NCBI RefSeq assembly: GCF_024199795.1
Contig: NZ_JANADK010000001.1
Location: 7,750,001 to 7,814,000, forward strand
Source: Bradyrhizobium sp. CCGB01
Lineage (GTDB): Bacteria; Pseudomonadota; Alphaproteobacteria; Rhizobiales; Xanthobacteraceae
Direction of reading: 5' to 3'
DNA: 64,000 nt
Each line of letters opens with the position of its first letter. Position 1 is the stretch's first letter. Below, piece after piece: positions 51,119-58,794 of this stretch. The notes below the pieces were generated by a model. It saw only the letters and a program-made list of their open reading frames with translations, was not told the origin of the DNA and searched no databases. The position numbers were made by a program, and so were the translations under genes.

Positions 51119-52341
51119 GACAGCTCCCTGCAGGCTTTGGCGATGCGCATCATGGCCTCGCGCAAGTTTTGTTCCGAGGTGGCGTAGGACAGCCGGAAAT
51201 AAGGTGCAAGGCCGAAACAGCTGCCCGGCACCACGGCCACGTCATGCCTCTCCAGCAGATAGCGGCAGAACGCAGCATCGCTGTCGATGATGGTCCCATC
51301 TGGCGTGCGGCGGCCGATCAGGCCGGCACAGCTGGCATAGGTGTAGAACGCGCCTTCCGGCCGGCGGCAGGTGACGCCGTCGATGGCGTTGAGCGCATCG
51401 ACCACGATGTCGCGGCGGCGCTGGAACGCGACGCGGCGCTCGATCAGCACATCCTGCGGCCCGGTCAGCGCGGCAATCGCGGCGGCCTGGCTCACCGAGG
51501 ACGGGTTGGTCGTGCTCTGGCTCTGCACCACCGCCATCGCCGCGATCAGCTCGCGCGGCCCGCCGCCATAGCCGACGCGCCATCCGGTCATGGCATAGGC
51601 CTTGGAGACGCCGTTGACGGTCAGCGTGCGCGATTTCAGGCTCGGCTCCAGCGCGGCGGCCGTGACGAACGGCATGCCGTCATAGGTCAGGTGCTCGTAG
51701 ATGTCGTCGGCCATCAGCCAGACATGCGGATGGCGCTTGAGCACGTCCAGGATCGGGCGCAGCTGCGCCGCCGAATAGGCAGCGCCGGTCGGATTGGACG
51801 GCGAGTTCAGCAGCAGCCAGCGCGTCCTGGGTGTGATCGCGCGTTCGAGGTCGGCCGCGTCCAGACGAAAGCCATTGTCCTCGCGGCAGAGCACGTCGAC
51901 CGGCGTGCCGTCGGCAATGCGCACCATATCGGCATAACTGGTCCAGTAGGGCGCTGCGAGGATGACCTCGTCGCCGGGGCTCAAGGTCGCCATGAAGGCG
52001 TTGTGGATCACCTGCTTGGCGCCGGCGCCGGCGGTGATCTCATCAGTGGCATAGACGAGATCGTTCTCGCGGCGGAATTTCTCTGATATCGCCGCCTTCA
52101 ATTCCACCGTGCCGTCGAGGATGGTGTATTTGGTCTGCCCAGTGCGGATGGCGCGCTCGGCGGCGTCCTTGGCATGATCTGGCGTGTCGAAGTCGGGCTC
52201 GCCGGCGCCCAGCACGATCACCGGCCGCCCCTCGCGCTTCAGCCGCTGTGCGACCGCCCCGATCTTGAGGATCTCGGAGACGCCGATCGCGCCGATGCGC
52301 TGGGCGGGACGGAAGGTCGATGCGGGTGCCCTGACAGTCAC
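51115..52341 (-). CDS. PLP-dependent aminotransferase, class I/II
   Basis: 408 aa from GTG 52341 with GAGGGC upstream. PLP-lysine in VNGVSKAYAMTGWRVGYGGG (about 243-262), substrate Arg near the C-terminus (PYFRLSYATSEQNL), LLNSPSNPTGAAYSA and DDIYEHLTYDGMPF. AspC-like fold. Converts an amino acid and a 2-oxo acid; here presumably the amino acid that the divergent importer brings in. 10 bp after the RidA gene. Confidence 0.92.
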   Translation of the reverse strand: MTVRAPASTFRPAQRIGAIGVSEILKIGAVAQRLKREGRPVIVLGAGEPDFDTPDHAKDAAERAIRTGQTKYTILDGTVELKAAISEKFRRENDLVYATDEITAGAGAKQVIHNAFMATLSPGDEVILAAPYWTSYADMVRIADGTPVDVLCREDNGFRLDAADLERAITPRTRWLLLNSPSNPTGAAYSAAQLRPILDVLKRHPHVWLMADDIYEHLTYDGMPFVTAAALEPSLKSRTLTVNGVSKAYAMTGWRVGYGGGPRELIAAMAVVQSQSTTNPSSVSQAAAIAALTGPQDVLIERRVAFQRRRDIVVDALNAIDGVTCRRPEGAFYTYASCAGLIGRRTPDGTIIDSDAAFCRYLLERHDVAVVPGSCFGLAPYFRLSYATSEQNLREAMMRIAKACRELS

Positions 52342-52351
52342 GGCAGAGCCC

Positions 52352-52705
52352 TCAACTGCGCGCGGCGATCGCGATCACTTCGATGCGGAAGGCGGGATCG
52401 GCGAGCTCGACCTTGCCACAGGCGCGGGTCGGCGTATTGCCGGGCACGACCCAGGCATCATAGACCGCGTTCATGGCGTCGAAGTCGTCCATGGTCTTGA
52501 GCCAGACCTGCACGCTGAGCAGGCGCGACTTGTCGGTGCCGGCGCGCGCCAGCATGTCATCGACCTTGGCCAAGGCCTCTTTTGTCTGCTGGGTGATGTC
52601 GGCGGTCTTGGTGTCCGCGACTTGCCCTGCGAGGAAGACGAGATCGCCGAACACGGAGGCGCGGCTGCGGCGGGCGTTCTGGTCGATGCGGGTGATATCC
52701 GACAT
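52352..52705 (-). CDS. RidA-family (YjgF/UK114) enamine/imine deaminase
   Basis: 117 aa, typical RidA length. Seen: VFLAGQVADTKTADITQQTK (family motif), and TPTRACGKVELADPAFRIEV with the Arg (GNTPTRAC) that binds the substrate carboxylate. RidA hydrolyses reactive 2-imino acids released by PLP enzymes and DadA. It sits between the hydroxyacid dehydrogenase and aminotransferase genes. Confidence 0.92.
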   Translation of the reverse strand: MSDITRIDQNARRSRASVFGDLVFLAGQVADTKTADITQQTKEALAKVDDMLARAGTDKSRLLSVQVWLKTMDDFDAMNAVYDAWVVPGNTPTRACGKVELADPAFRIEVIAIAARS

Positions 52706-52721
52706 GGGATGTCCTTATTCC

Positions 52722-53639
52722 TTACTTGCCGGTGGCGATGATGCGGCGGCAGTGATCGAGCGCCGCGCCAATGAGGTTGTCGCTCGCCTCGGGCGTGCGG
52801 AACGCCGAATGCGCCGACAGCGTCACGTTCGGCAGCTTTGTCACGGGATGACCTGCGGGCAGCGGCTCGACAGTGAAGACGTCGAGGCCGGCGTGGGCGA
52901 TGTGGCCCGAACGGAGCGCATCGAGCATCGCGTCCTCGTCGACGACCGCGCCCCGCGCGGTGTTGATCAGAATGCTGCCGGGACGCATCTGGGCGATGCG
53001 CTCGCGCGACAGAAAACCCTTGGTCTCGTCGTTGAGCAGAAGATGCAGCGAGATGACGTGGCTCTCGGCCAGCAGCTTCTCCAGCGACACGAACTCGACG
53101 CCCGGATGCGACTTCGGCGTCCTGTTCCAGGCGATCACCTTCATGCCGCAGCCCGCCGCCATGCGCGCGGCTTCCGCGGCGATGCCGCCGAAGCCGATCA
53201 GGCCGAGCGTCTTGCCGGTGAGCTGCATCGCGTCGCGGCGCAGCCAATTGCCCTCGCGCATGCCGCGGTCCATCTCGCCGAAGTTGCGCGCGGAGGCCCA
53301 CATCAGCGCGATCGCGCATTCGGCCACGGCCGTATCGCCATAACCCTTGATGGTGTGGACGGAGATGCCGCGCTCGCCAAGCTCTTCCGGATTCATGTAG
53401 CTGCGCGCGCCGGTGCCGAGGAAGACGACATGCTTCAGCGCCTTGCACTTCTCGGCAATCGCGGTCGGCACGGCCGTGTGGTCGACGATCATGATCTCGG
53501 CATCGCCGAGCAGGCCGGGCAGATCGTCAGGCTTGATCGAGGGATTGCGATTGATGCTGACCGGCAGCTTCTGCGAGGCCAGCAGCTTGTCGGTCACCGC
53601 CGCCAGGGTGTCGTTCGCATCGACGAATAGGGCGCGCAC
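52722..53639 (-). CDS. D-isomer-specific 2-hydroxyacid dehydrogenase
   Basis: 305 aa from GTG 53639 with AAGGAGAGG upstream. NAD-binding TLGLIGFGGIAAEAARMAAG, catalytic Arg in ILINTARGAVVDED, acid Glu downstream and the catalytic His in VTLSAHSAFRTPEA. Reduces 2-oxo acids to D-2-hydroxy acids or the reverse. It is the promoter-proximal gene of the minus operon, sharing a 237-bp divergent region with the amino-acid ABC importer. Confidence 0.9.
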   Translation of the reverse strand: MRALFVDANDTLAAVTDKLLASQKLPVSINRNPSIKPDDLPGLLGDAEIMIVDHTAVPTAIAEKCKALKHVVFLGTGARSYMNPEELGERGISVHTIKGYGDTAVAECAIALMWASARNFGEMDRGMREGNWLRRDAMQLTGKTLGLIGFGGIAAEAARMAAGCGMKVIAWNRTPKSHPGVEFVSLEKLLAESHVISLHLLLNDETKGFLSRERIAQMRPGSILINTARGAVVDEDAMLDALRSGHIAHAGLDVFTVEPLPAGHPVTKLPNVTLSAHSAFRTPEASDNLIGAALDHCRRIIATGK

Positions 53640-53679
53640 AGGCCTCTCCTTCAGCTCACTTCCATATTGCGTTCAGTCT

Positions 53680-53821
53680 TGTATTCAGACTTGAATGCGA
53701 TTTGCAATCCCTGGCTATCAGGAATTTTGCGCAATCCTGCCAAGATATTCGGCTGATTTCTGCCTTGCCGCCCAAATGGCCAGCAAATCGAAATACCGTA
53801 TTGCATTTTATCCTGAATACA
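53680..53821. promoter_or_regulatory. Divergent control region with operator-like repeats
   Basis: ATTCA-GACT-TGAAT (53683-53696) is a 14-bp palindrome near the minus gene. TGTATTCAG (53680-53688) recurs inverted as CTGAATACA (53813-53821), 56 bp before the importer start. The pair could be looped by the GntR regulator at 46621-47334. Confidence 0.45.
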
Positions 53822-53876
53822 GAAATAGTCCAGCGGCCGGAGACGATCCGACCCAAATTCCAGGGAGACAGAGACC

Positions 53877-54713
53877 ATGAATCGCAGGGACGCTCTCACC
53901 AAAGTCGCGCTCGCGGGCGCAGCGATTGCCGCCGTGAGCAGCTCGGCCAAGGCCGACGCGCCGGCCTCCACGCTCGACCGCATCAAGAAGAATGGCGTGC
54001 TCCGCGTCGCCGTCATCGTCGGACAGGAGCCCTACTTCCATAAGGACCTCGCCACCAACGAATGGTCGGGCGCCTGCATCGAGATGGCCAAGGACATCGC
54101 CGGCAAGCTCGGCGCCAAGCTCGAGACGCTGGAATCGACCTGGGGCAACCAGATCCTCGACCTCCAGGCCGACAAGGTCGACCTCGCCTTCGCCGTGAAC
54201 CCGACGCCGGAACGCGCGCTGGTGATCGACTTCTCGACGCCGATCCTGGTGCACTCCTTCACCGTCATCACCAAGAAGGGCTTCGCCAAGCCGCAGACCT
54301 GGGCCGAGCTCAACAAGCCCGAGGTCAAGATCGCCGTCGACATCGGTTCGACCCACGAGACGATCGCGCGCCGCTACTGCCCGAAGGCAACCATCCTCGG
54401 TTTCAAGAACCGCGACGAGGCGATCCTGGCGGTCGCGACGGGACGCGCCGATTGCAACGTCTCGCTGGCGGTGCTCTCGGTCTCGACGCTGAAGAAGAAT
54501 CCGAACCTCGGCGATCTCGCGATCCCGCGCCCGCTGCTGACGCTGCCGACCAATATGGGCATCCGCGCCGAGAGCGATCGCCGCTACAAGGATTTCCTCA
54601 GCGCCTGGGCCGACTACAACCGCTCGATGGGCCAGACCCGCGAATGGATGTTGAAGGGTTTCGAAGCGGTCGGCCTCACCGCCGACGATCTCCCGAGCGA
54701 AGTGCAGTTCTGA
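53877..54713 (+). CDS. Polar amino-acid ABC transporter substrate-binding protein
   Basis: 278 aa. N-terminal Tat-like signal (MNRRDALTKVALAGAAIAAV, ending AKA). SBP family 3: GVLRVAVIVGQEPYFHKDLA, WSGACIEMAKDIAGKLGAKL, KVDLAFAVNPTPERALVIDF and IAVDIGSTHETIARRYCPKA. ATG 53877 has AGGGAGA upstream. First gene of the four-gene plus operon that diverges from the catabolic operon. Confidence 0.92.
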   Translation: MNRRDALTKVALAGAAIAAVSSSAKADAPASTLDRIKKNGVLRVAVIVGQEPYFHKDLATNEWSGACIEMAKDIAGKLGAKLETLESTWGNQILDLQADKVDLAFAVNPTPERALVIDFSTPILVHSFTVITKKGFAKPQTWAELNKPEVKIAVDIGSTHETIARRYCPKATILGFKNRDEAILAVATGRADCNVSLAVLSVSTLKKNPNLGDLAIPRPLLTLPTNMGIRAESDRRYKDFLSAWADYNRSMGQTREWMLKGFEAVGLTADDLPSEVQF

Positions 54714-54716
54714 TCG

Positions 54717-55379
54717 ATGTACGTCTGGGACTTCGCGGCGCTGAAGCCGTATTGGGGCCTGATCTGGCAAGGGCTCCTGGTCACACTGTTCTACACGGTG
54801 ACCACGGTGGTCGCGGGTCTCGTGATCGGACTGTTCGTCGGCATCCTCAGGACGACGGCACCGCGCTGGGTCACGGTGCCGCTGCGTTTCTATATCGAGG
54901 TGTTCCGCTGCACGCCGCTGCTGGTGCAGCTGATCTGGGTCTATTACGCCCTGCCCGTCCTGATCGGCGTCGACATGTCGCCGGCGATGGCGTGCTTCAT
55001 CGCGCTGTCGCTCTACGCCGGCTCGTTCTATGCGGAAATCTTCCGCGGCGGCATCGAGGCCGTTGACACCGGCCAGTGGGAAGCCGGCCGCGCCATCGGC
55101 ATGCGCCGCGGCAGGATCTTCCGCCGCATCGTGCTGCCGCAGGCGACCCAGGTGATGATCCCCTCCTTCATCAACCAGACCATCATGCAGCTCAAGAACA
55201 CCTCGCTGGTGTCGGTGGTTGCGGTCGGCGACCTGCTTTACCAGGGCACCGTGATCACCGCGTCGAGCTACAAGCCGCTCGAAGTCTACACCACGATCGC
55301 CGTGCTCTATTTCGTCGTGCTGTTCCCGCTGACGCTGGTCGCGGACCGGGTCGAGCTGAAGATGGGAGCGCATCGATGA
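54717..55379 (+). CDS. Polar amino-acid ABC transporter permease
   Basis: 220 aa, about five TM segments. EAA loop [20 protein letters not shown] and the HisM/GlnP-type pattern [20 protein letters not shown] and [21 protein letters not shown] single permease gene implies a homodimer. Stop overlaps the ATPase start (ATGA). Confidence 0.92.
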   Translation: MYVWDFAALKPYWGLIWQGLLVTLFYTVTTVVAGLVIGLFVGILRTTAPRWVTVPLRFYIEVFRCTPLLVQLIWVYYALPVLIGVDMSPAMACFIALSLYAGSFYAEIFRGGIEAVDTGQWEAGRAIGMRRGRIFRRIVLPQATQVMIPSFINQTIMQLKNTSLVSVVAVGDLLYQGTVITASSYKPLEVYTTIAVLYFVVLFPLTLVADRVELKMGAHR

Positions 55380-56146
55380 ACGCGAACCGCGCGACGCTGG
55401 TCGCGAGCAACATCCACAAGGCATTCGGCGATCACGAGGTGCTCAAGGGCGTCTCGCTCTCGGTCGCGCGCGGCGAGGTCGTCACCCTGATCGGTGCCTC
55501 CGGCTCCGGCAAGTCCACCTTCCTGCGCTGCCTGAACCTGCTCGAAATGCCGCAGCAGGGCGAGCTCGCGATCGGCACGCATACATTCGCCTTTGGCAAG
55601 GGCATGCGCGCCGCGGGCGATGCCCAGCTCGCGCTGCTCCGCCGCAGCGTCGGCATGGTGTTCCAGCATTTTAATCTGTTCCCGCACATGTCGGTGCTCG
55701 CCAACGTCACCGAGGGCCCGGTGCAGGTGAAGGGCATGGCGCAGGCAGAAGCCAACGCGCTCGGCCGCGACCTGCTCGCAAAAGTCGGCCTCGCCGACAA
55801 GGCCGATGCGTTTCCGAGCCGCCTGTCCGGCGGCCAGAAGCAGCGCGTCGCCATCGCCCGTGCGCTCGCGATGAAGCCCGACGTGATGCTGTTCGACGAG
55901 CCGACCTCCGCGCTCGACCCCGAGCTCGTCGGCGAGGTGCTCTCCGTGATCCGCAGCCTGGCTGCCGAAGGCATGACCATGGTGCTGGTCACGCACGAGA
56001 TGGCCTTCGCCGCCGACGTCTCCACCCGCGTCGGCTTCATGAACGACGGCATCATGGCAGAGATCGGCACACCGGAAGAAACCATCCGCCAGCCACGCAG
56101 CGAGCGGCTGAAGGCATTCTTGAGCCGGTTTCACGAGACGCACTAA
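55376..56146 (+). CDS. Polar amino-acid ABC transporter ATP-binding protein
   Basis: 256 aa. Walker [18 protein letters not shown]-loop [14 protein letters not shown], signature [16 protein letters not shown], Walker [15 protein letters not shown] and H-loop LVTHEMAFA are all intact. GlnQ/HisP-type importer ATPase. Followed 40 bp later by the second racemase gene. Confidence 0.95.
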   Translation: MNANRATLVASNIHKAFGDHEVLKGVSLSVARGEVVTLIGASGSGKSTFLRCLNLLEMPQQGELAIGTHTFAFGKGMRAAGDAQLALLRRSVGMVFQHFNLFPHMSVLANVTEGPVQVKGMAQAEANALGRDLLAKVGLADKADAFPSRLSGGQKQRVAIARALAMKPDVMLFDEPTSALDPELVGEVLSVIRSLAAEGMTMVLVTHEMAFAADVSTRVGFMNDGIMAEIGTPEETIRQPRSERLKAFLSRFHETH

Positions 56147-56186
56147 ACTGCCGGCCACGACCATCCCGAATCGGGAGAGAGACCTG

Positions 56187-56915
56187 ATGAAACTCCGTGG
56201 CGGCTTCACGAACTACGGCGAGACGATCGGCATCCTGATGCTCGACACGAAGTTTCCGCGTCCGCGCGGCGACATCGGCAATGCGCTCTCCTATGATTTT
56301 CCCGTGCGCTACAAGATCGTGCGCGGTGCGCACGCGACCAAGATCATGGGCGATCACCCCGACCCGGCCCTGCTCGATCCGTTCATCGCGGCGGCGCGCG
56401 AGCTGGAGTCCGAGGGCGTCAAGGCGATCACGACAAGCTGCGGTTTCCTCGCCCCATTCCAGAAGCAGCTCGCCGCTGCGGTGAACATCCCGGTCTTCAC
56501 CTCGAGCCTGATCCAGGCCCCGCTGATCCACGCCATGCTGCCGCCGGGCAAGGTCATCGGCGTCTTCACCGAGCGCGGCCATCACATGAATGACGGCCAT
56601 TTCCGCGGCGTCGGCTGGTCGCAGGACGACATCCCCGTCCAGGTCCAGGGCATGAAGCCCGATGCGCAATTCCCGGCCACCTACATTCTCGGGCGGGAGG
56701 AACTGGACACCGACGTGCTGCGCGCCGAGATGATCGAGATGACGGAAGCTTTCATGGCGTCCTGCAAAAATCCCGGCGCGATCCTGTTCGAGTGCACCAA
56801 CATGTGCCCGTTCTCGCGGGACGTCGCCGAGGTCTCGAACCTGCCGGTGTTCGACATCAACACCCTGATCAACTTCTTCTATCGCGCGGCCCATCCGGTG
56901 CCGTTCCTGAGCTGA
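56187..56915 (+). CDS. Aspartate/glutamate racemase-family protein (copy 2)
   Basis: 242 aa. Cysteines in AITTSCGFLAPFQKQL (about 84-99) and ILFECTNMCPFSRDVAEV (about 197-214). Clearly homologous to the copy at 47435-48178 but divergent enough for a different partner or direction. It is the last gene of the importer operon, so both divergent operons carry one racemase-family enzyme. Confidence 0.88.
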   Translation: MKLRGGFTNYGETIGILMLDTKFPRPRGDIGNALSYDFPVRYKIVRGAHATKIMGDHPDPALLDPFIAAARELESEGVKAITTSCGFLAPFQKQLAAAVNIPVFTSSLIQAPLIHAMLPPGKVIGVFTERGHHMNDGHFRGVGWSQDDIPVQVQGMKPDAQFPATYILGREELDTDVLRAEMIEMTEAFMASCKNPGAILFECTNMCPFSRDVAEVSNLPVFDINTLINFFYRAAHPVPFLS

Positions 56916-56994
56916 GCACGACCTCGGTCCAGACCCGCGCGGTACGGAACTTGTTGAAGGTCCGGGCTGGGCCGACTGTCTACATCTGTGTAGA

Positions 56995-57008
56995 TTGATT
57001 TATCTCAA
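56995..57008 (+). promoter_or_regulatory. FixK/FNR-type box upstream of uspA genes
   Basis: TTGATTTATCTCAA fits the rhizobial FixK2 form TTG(A/C)-N6-(T/G)CAA exactly and the FNR form in 9 of 10 half-site positions. It ends 73 bp before the first uspA start, a plausible activator distance. A separate inverted repeat, TCTACA-TCTG-TGTAGA, abuts it at 56979-56994. Confidence 0.6.
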
Positions 57009-57081
57009 GACTACATCCGAAAGGCGAGCCCAGCTTACCTATGCAAGGCAGCGATACGTCCAGACAATCGGGAGGTAAAGC

Positions 57082-57510
57082 ATGTACCGGCATATTCTCA
57101 TTCCGACAGACGGGTCTGAGCTAGCAGAGCGTGGAGTAGCGCAGGGGTTGGCGCTGGCGAAATCCCTTGGAGCCACGGCAACCATCATCTTCGTTGTGGA
57201 ACCATTCTCTGAAGTGTCGAGCCGGTTCCTTGAGGCCGTCGTAGCCTATGTCGAGTTCCGCAAGCAGCAGGCCACGAGCGTGCTCGATAGTACGGCAAAT
57301 GCAGCCAGGACGGCCGGAGTCTCGTGCCAGACGCTTCAAGTGGAGAGCGGGCAACCCCATCAAGCCATCATCGCTGCCGCCGCAGATAAGGGATGCGATC
57401 TCATCGTCATGTCGTCGCACGGGCGCAGCGGAGTTGCCGCGCTTCTCATCGGTAGCGTGACGAGCAAGGTGCTGACGCACGCGAAGATACCCGTGCTGGT
57501 CTGTCCATGA
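57082..57510 (+). CDS. Universal stress protein (UspA family), copy 1
   Basis: 142 aa, single Usp domain. MYRHILIPTDGSELAERGVA at the N-terminus and DLIVMSSHGRSGVAALLIGS near the C-terminus. The ATP-binding motif normally reads G-x-x-G-9x-G-S; here the first Gly is Ser (MSSHG), so nucleotide binding may be altered. GGGAGGTAAAG precedes the ATG. Probably induced under low oxygen through the upstream FixK-type box. Confidence 0.92.
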   Translation: MYRHILIPTDGSELAERGVAQGLALAKSLGATATIIFVVEPFSEVSSRFLEAVVAYVEFRKQQATSVLDSTANAARTAGVSCQTLQVESGQPHQAIIAAAADKGCDLIVMSSHGRSGVAALLIGSVTSKVLTHAKIPVLVCP

Positions 57511-57587
57511 ACATCCAGGCCCGCGTTTGAGGCCAAATCAGCGCACCGCGAAATAGAGACCTTGTCGTCGAGAAAGGGAGCTCGCAA

Positions 57588-58040
57588 ATGTACGCCCATA
57601 TTCTCTTGAGCACGGATGGATCGGATGTCGCGCGGCACGGCCTCGAGCATGGAATTGCATTGGCCAAGGCACTGAAGGCCAAAGTGACGGTCATCGCCGT
57701 AACGGAACCGCTGCCGATCGACTACGGAAGCGGACATGCCTCTGGCTGGATACCCTCCCAGCAGGAAATTGATGCCTTCGACGCGGCCTCCAAACAGCGT
57801 GCGGACAAATTCCTCGGTGAAGCGCGCGCCATGGCGGAGCAGGCCGGAATATCTGCAAAGCTCTTACATGTTCCAAATGCGCACCCGGCCACCACGATTA
57901 TCGCAACGGCAAAGTCCGCAGGTTGCGACTTGATCGTCATGGGCTCACATGGGCGTCGGGGTCTCAAGAAGCTATTCCTCGGGAGTCAAACATCGGAGGT
58001 CCTGGCGGACGGAAGCGTGCCGGTGCTGGTCGTCCACTGA
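57588..58040 (+). CDS. Universal stress protein (UspA family), copy 2
   Basis: 150 aa. MYAHILLSTDGSDVARHGLE and a complete ATP-binding motif, MGSHGRRGLKKLFLGSQTSE. AAGGGAG before the ATG. 77 bp after copy 1, same strand; may be co-transcribed. The two share a common origin, but this copy keeps the Gly lost in copy 1. Confidence 0.92.
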   Translation: MYAHILLSTDGSDVARHGLEHGIALAKALKAKVTVIAVTEPLPIDYGSGHASGWIPSQQEIDAFDAASKQRADKFLGEARAMAEQAGISAKLLHVPNAHPATTIIATAKSAGCDLIVMGSHGRRGLKKLFLGSQTSEVLADGSVPVLVVH

Positions 58041-58234
58041 TCCCGGGAAACACCGACGTTGCTGCCTGACACGCAGGCATGACGGAGCATGAGGTCGCGA
58101 GGTCTACCCTGCTTCAAGCCGATAGCCTCGATCGACACTGATCGCTCTGAAGGCGCGGCAAAAACCCACACCATAGTCTTCGTGCGAATTTGCAAATGCC
58201 GCGGGCGCGCCGTTTGACAGCGCCGGCGGTTGAG

Positions 58235-58253
58235 CGGCACGCTGAACGTGCCG
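58235..58253. other. 7-bp hairpin in the 291-bp gap after uspA
   Basis: CGGCACG-CTGAA-CGTGCCG. It lies 195 bp after the uspA stop and 79 bp before the iron-sulfur subunit. It may be a terminator or leader hairpin. The rest of 58041-58331 shows no gene. Confidence 0.35.
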
Positions 58254-58331
58254 GCTAAAAGTTCGACGACGCTCGCTGGAGCGTGCTTGTTCGACCTCAC
58301 GTCCCGCAAGGACGCGCGAAAGGATACCGAT

Positions 58332-58793
58332 ATGATCGAGCTCACGGTCAATGGGATCAAGCGCGAGGTCGACGTTGTTCCCGAGATGCCCCTGCTCTGG
58401 GTGCTCCGCGACGAGCTCGGTATCACCAGTCCGAAATACGGGTGCGGGGTCGCGCAATGCGGCGCCTGCACCGTGCAGATCGACGGAGCGGCGGTGCGAT
58501 CCTGTCAGGCGCGCATCGGTGATCTCGCCGGCAGGGCCGTCGTCACGCTCGAAGGGCTGGACAATCGAGACCAGCACCCGGTGCTCCAGGCCTGGATCGA
58601 ACATCAGGTCCCGCAGTGCGGCTACTGCCAGACCGGCCAGATCATGCAGGCCATTTCGCTGCTTGGATTGATCGAGAAGCCGACGGACGAGGACATCAAC
58701 GAGGTGATGTCGGGTAATCTCTGCCGCTGCGGGACCTATCCCCGCATCCGCACCGCGATCCATGCGGCCGCTGCAAAGATGGCGGAGAAGTGA
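58332..58793 (+). CDS. [2Fe-2S] subunit of a xanthine-oxidase-family oxidoreductase
   Basis: 153 aa from ATG 58332, preceded by AAAGGAT. Plant-type ferredoxin cluster in [18 protein letters not shown] (C-x4-C-x2-C), and C-terminal helical-domain cluster in [13 protein letters not shown] plus [12 protein letters not shown]. The IorA-like small subunit carries electrons from the Mo centre to the cytochrome encoded downstream. No signal peptide, so it would be exported with the Tat-signal large subunit. Confidence 0.93.
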   Translation: MIELTVNGIKREVDVVPEMPLLWVLRDELGITSPKYGCGVAQCGACTVQIDGAAVRSCQARIGDLAGRAVVTLEGLDNRDQHPVLQAWIEHQVPQCGYCQTGQIMQAISLLGLIEKPTDEDINEVMSGNLCRCGTYPRIRTAIHAAAAKMAEK

Positions 58794-58794
58794 A

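Noticed and set aside
53808..55424. 538-codon open frame on the minus strand
   Set aside because: Antisense to the amino-acid binding protein and permease; typical GC shadow.
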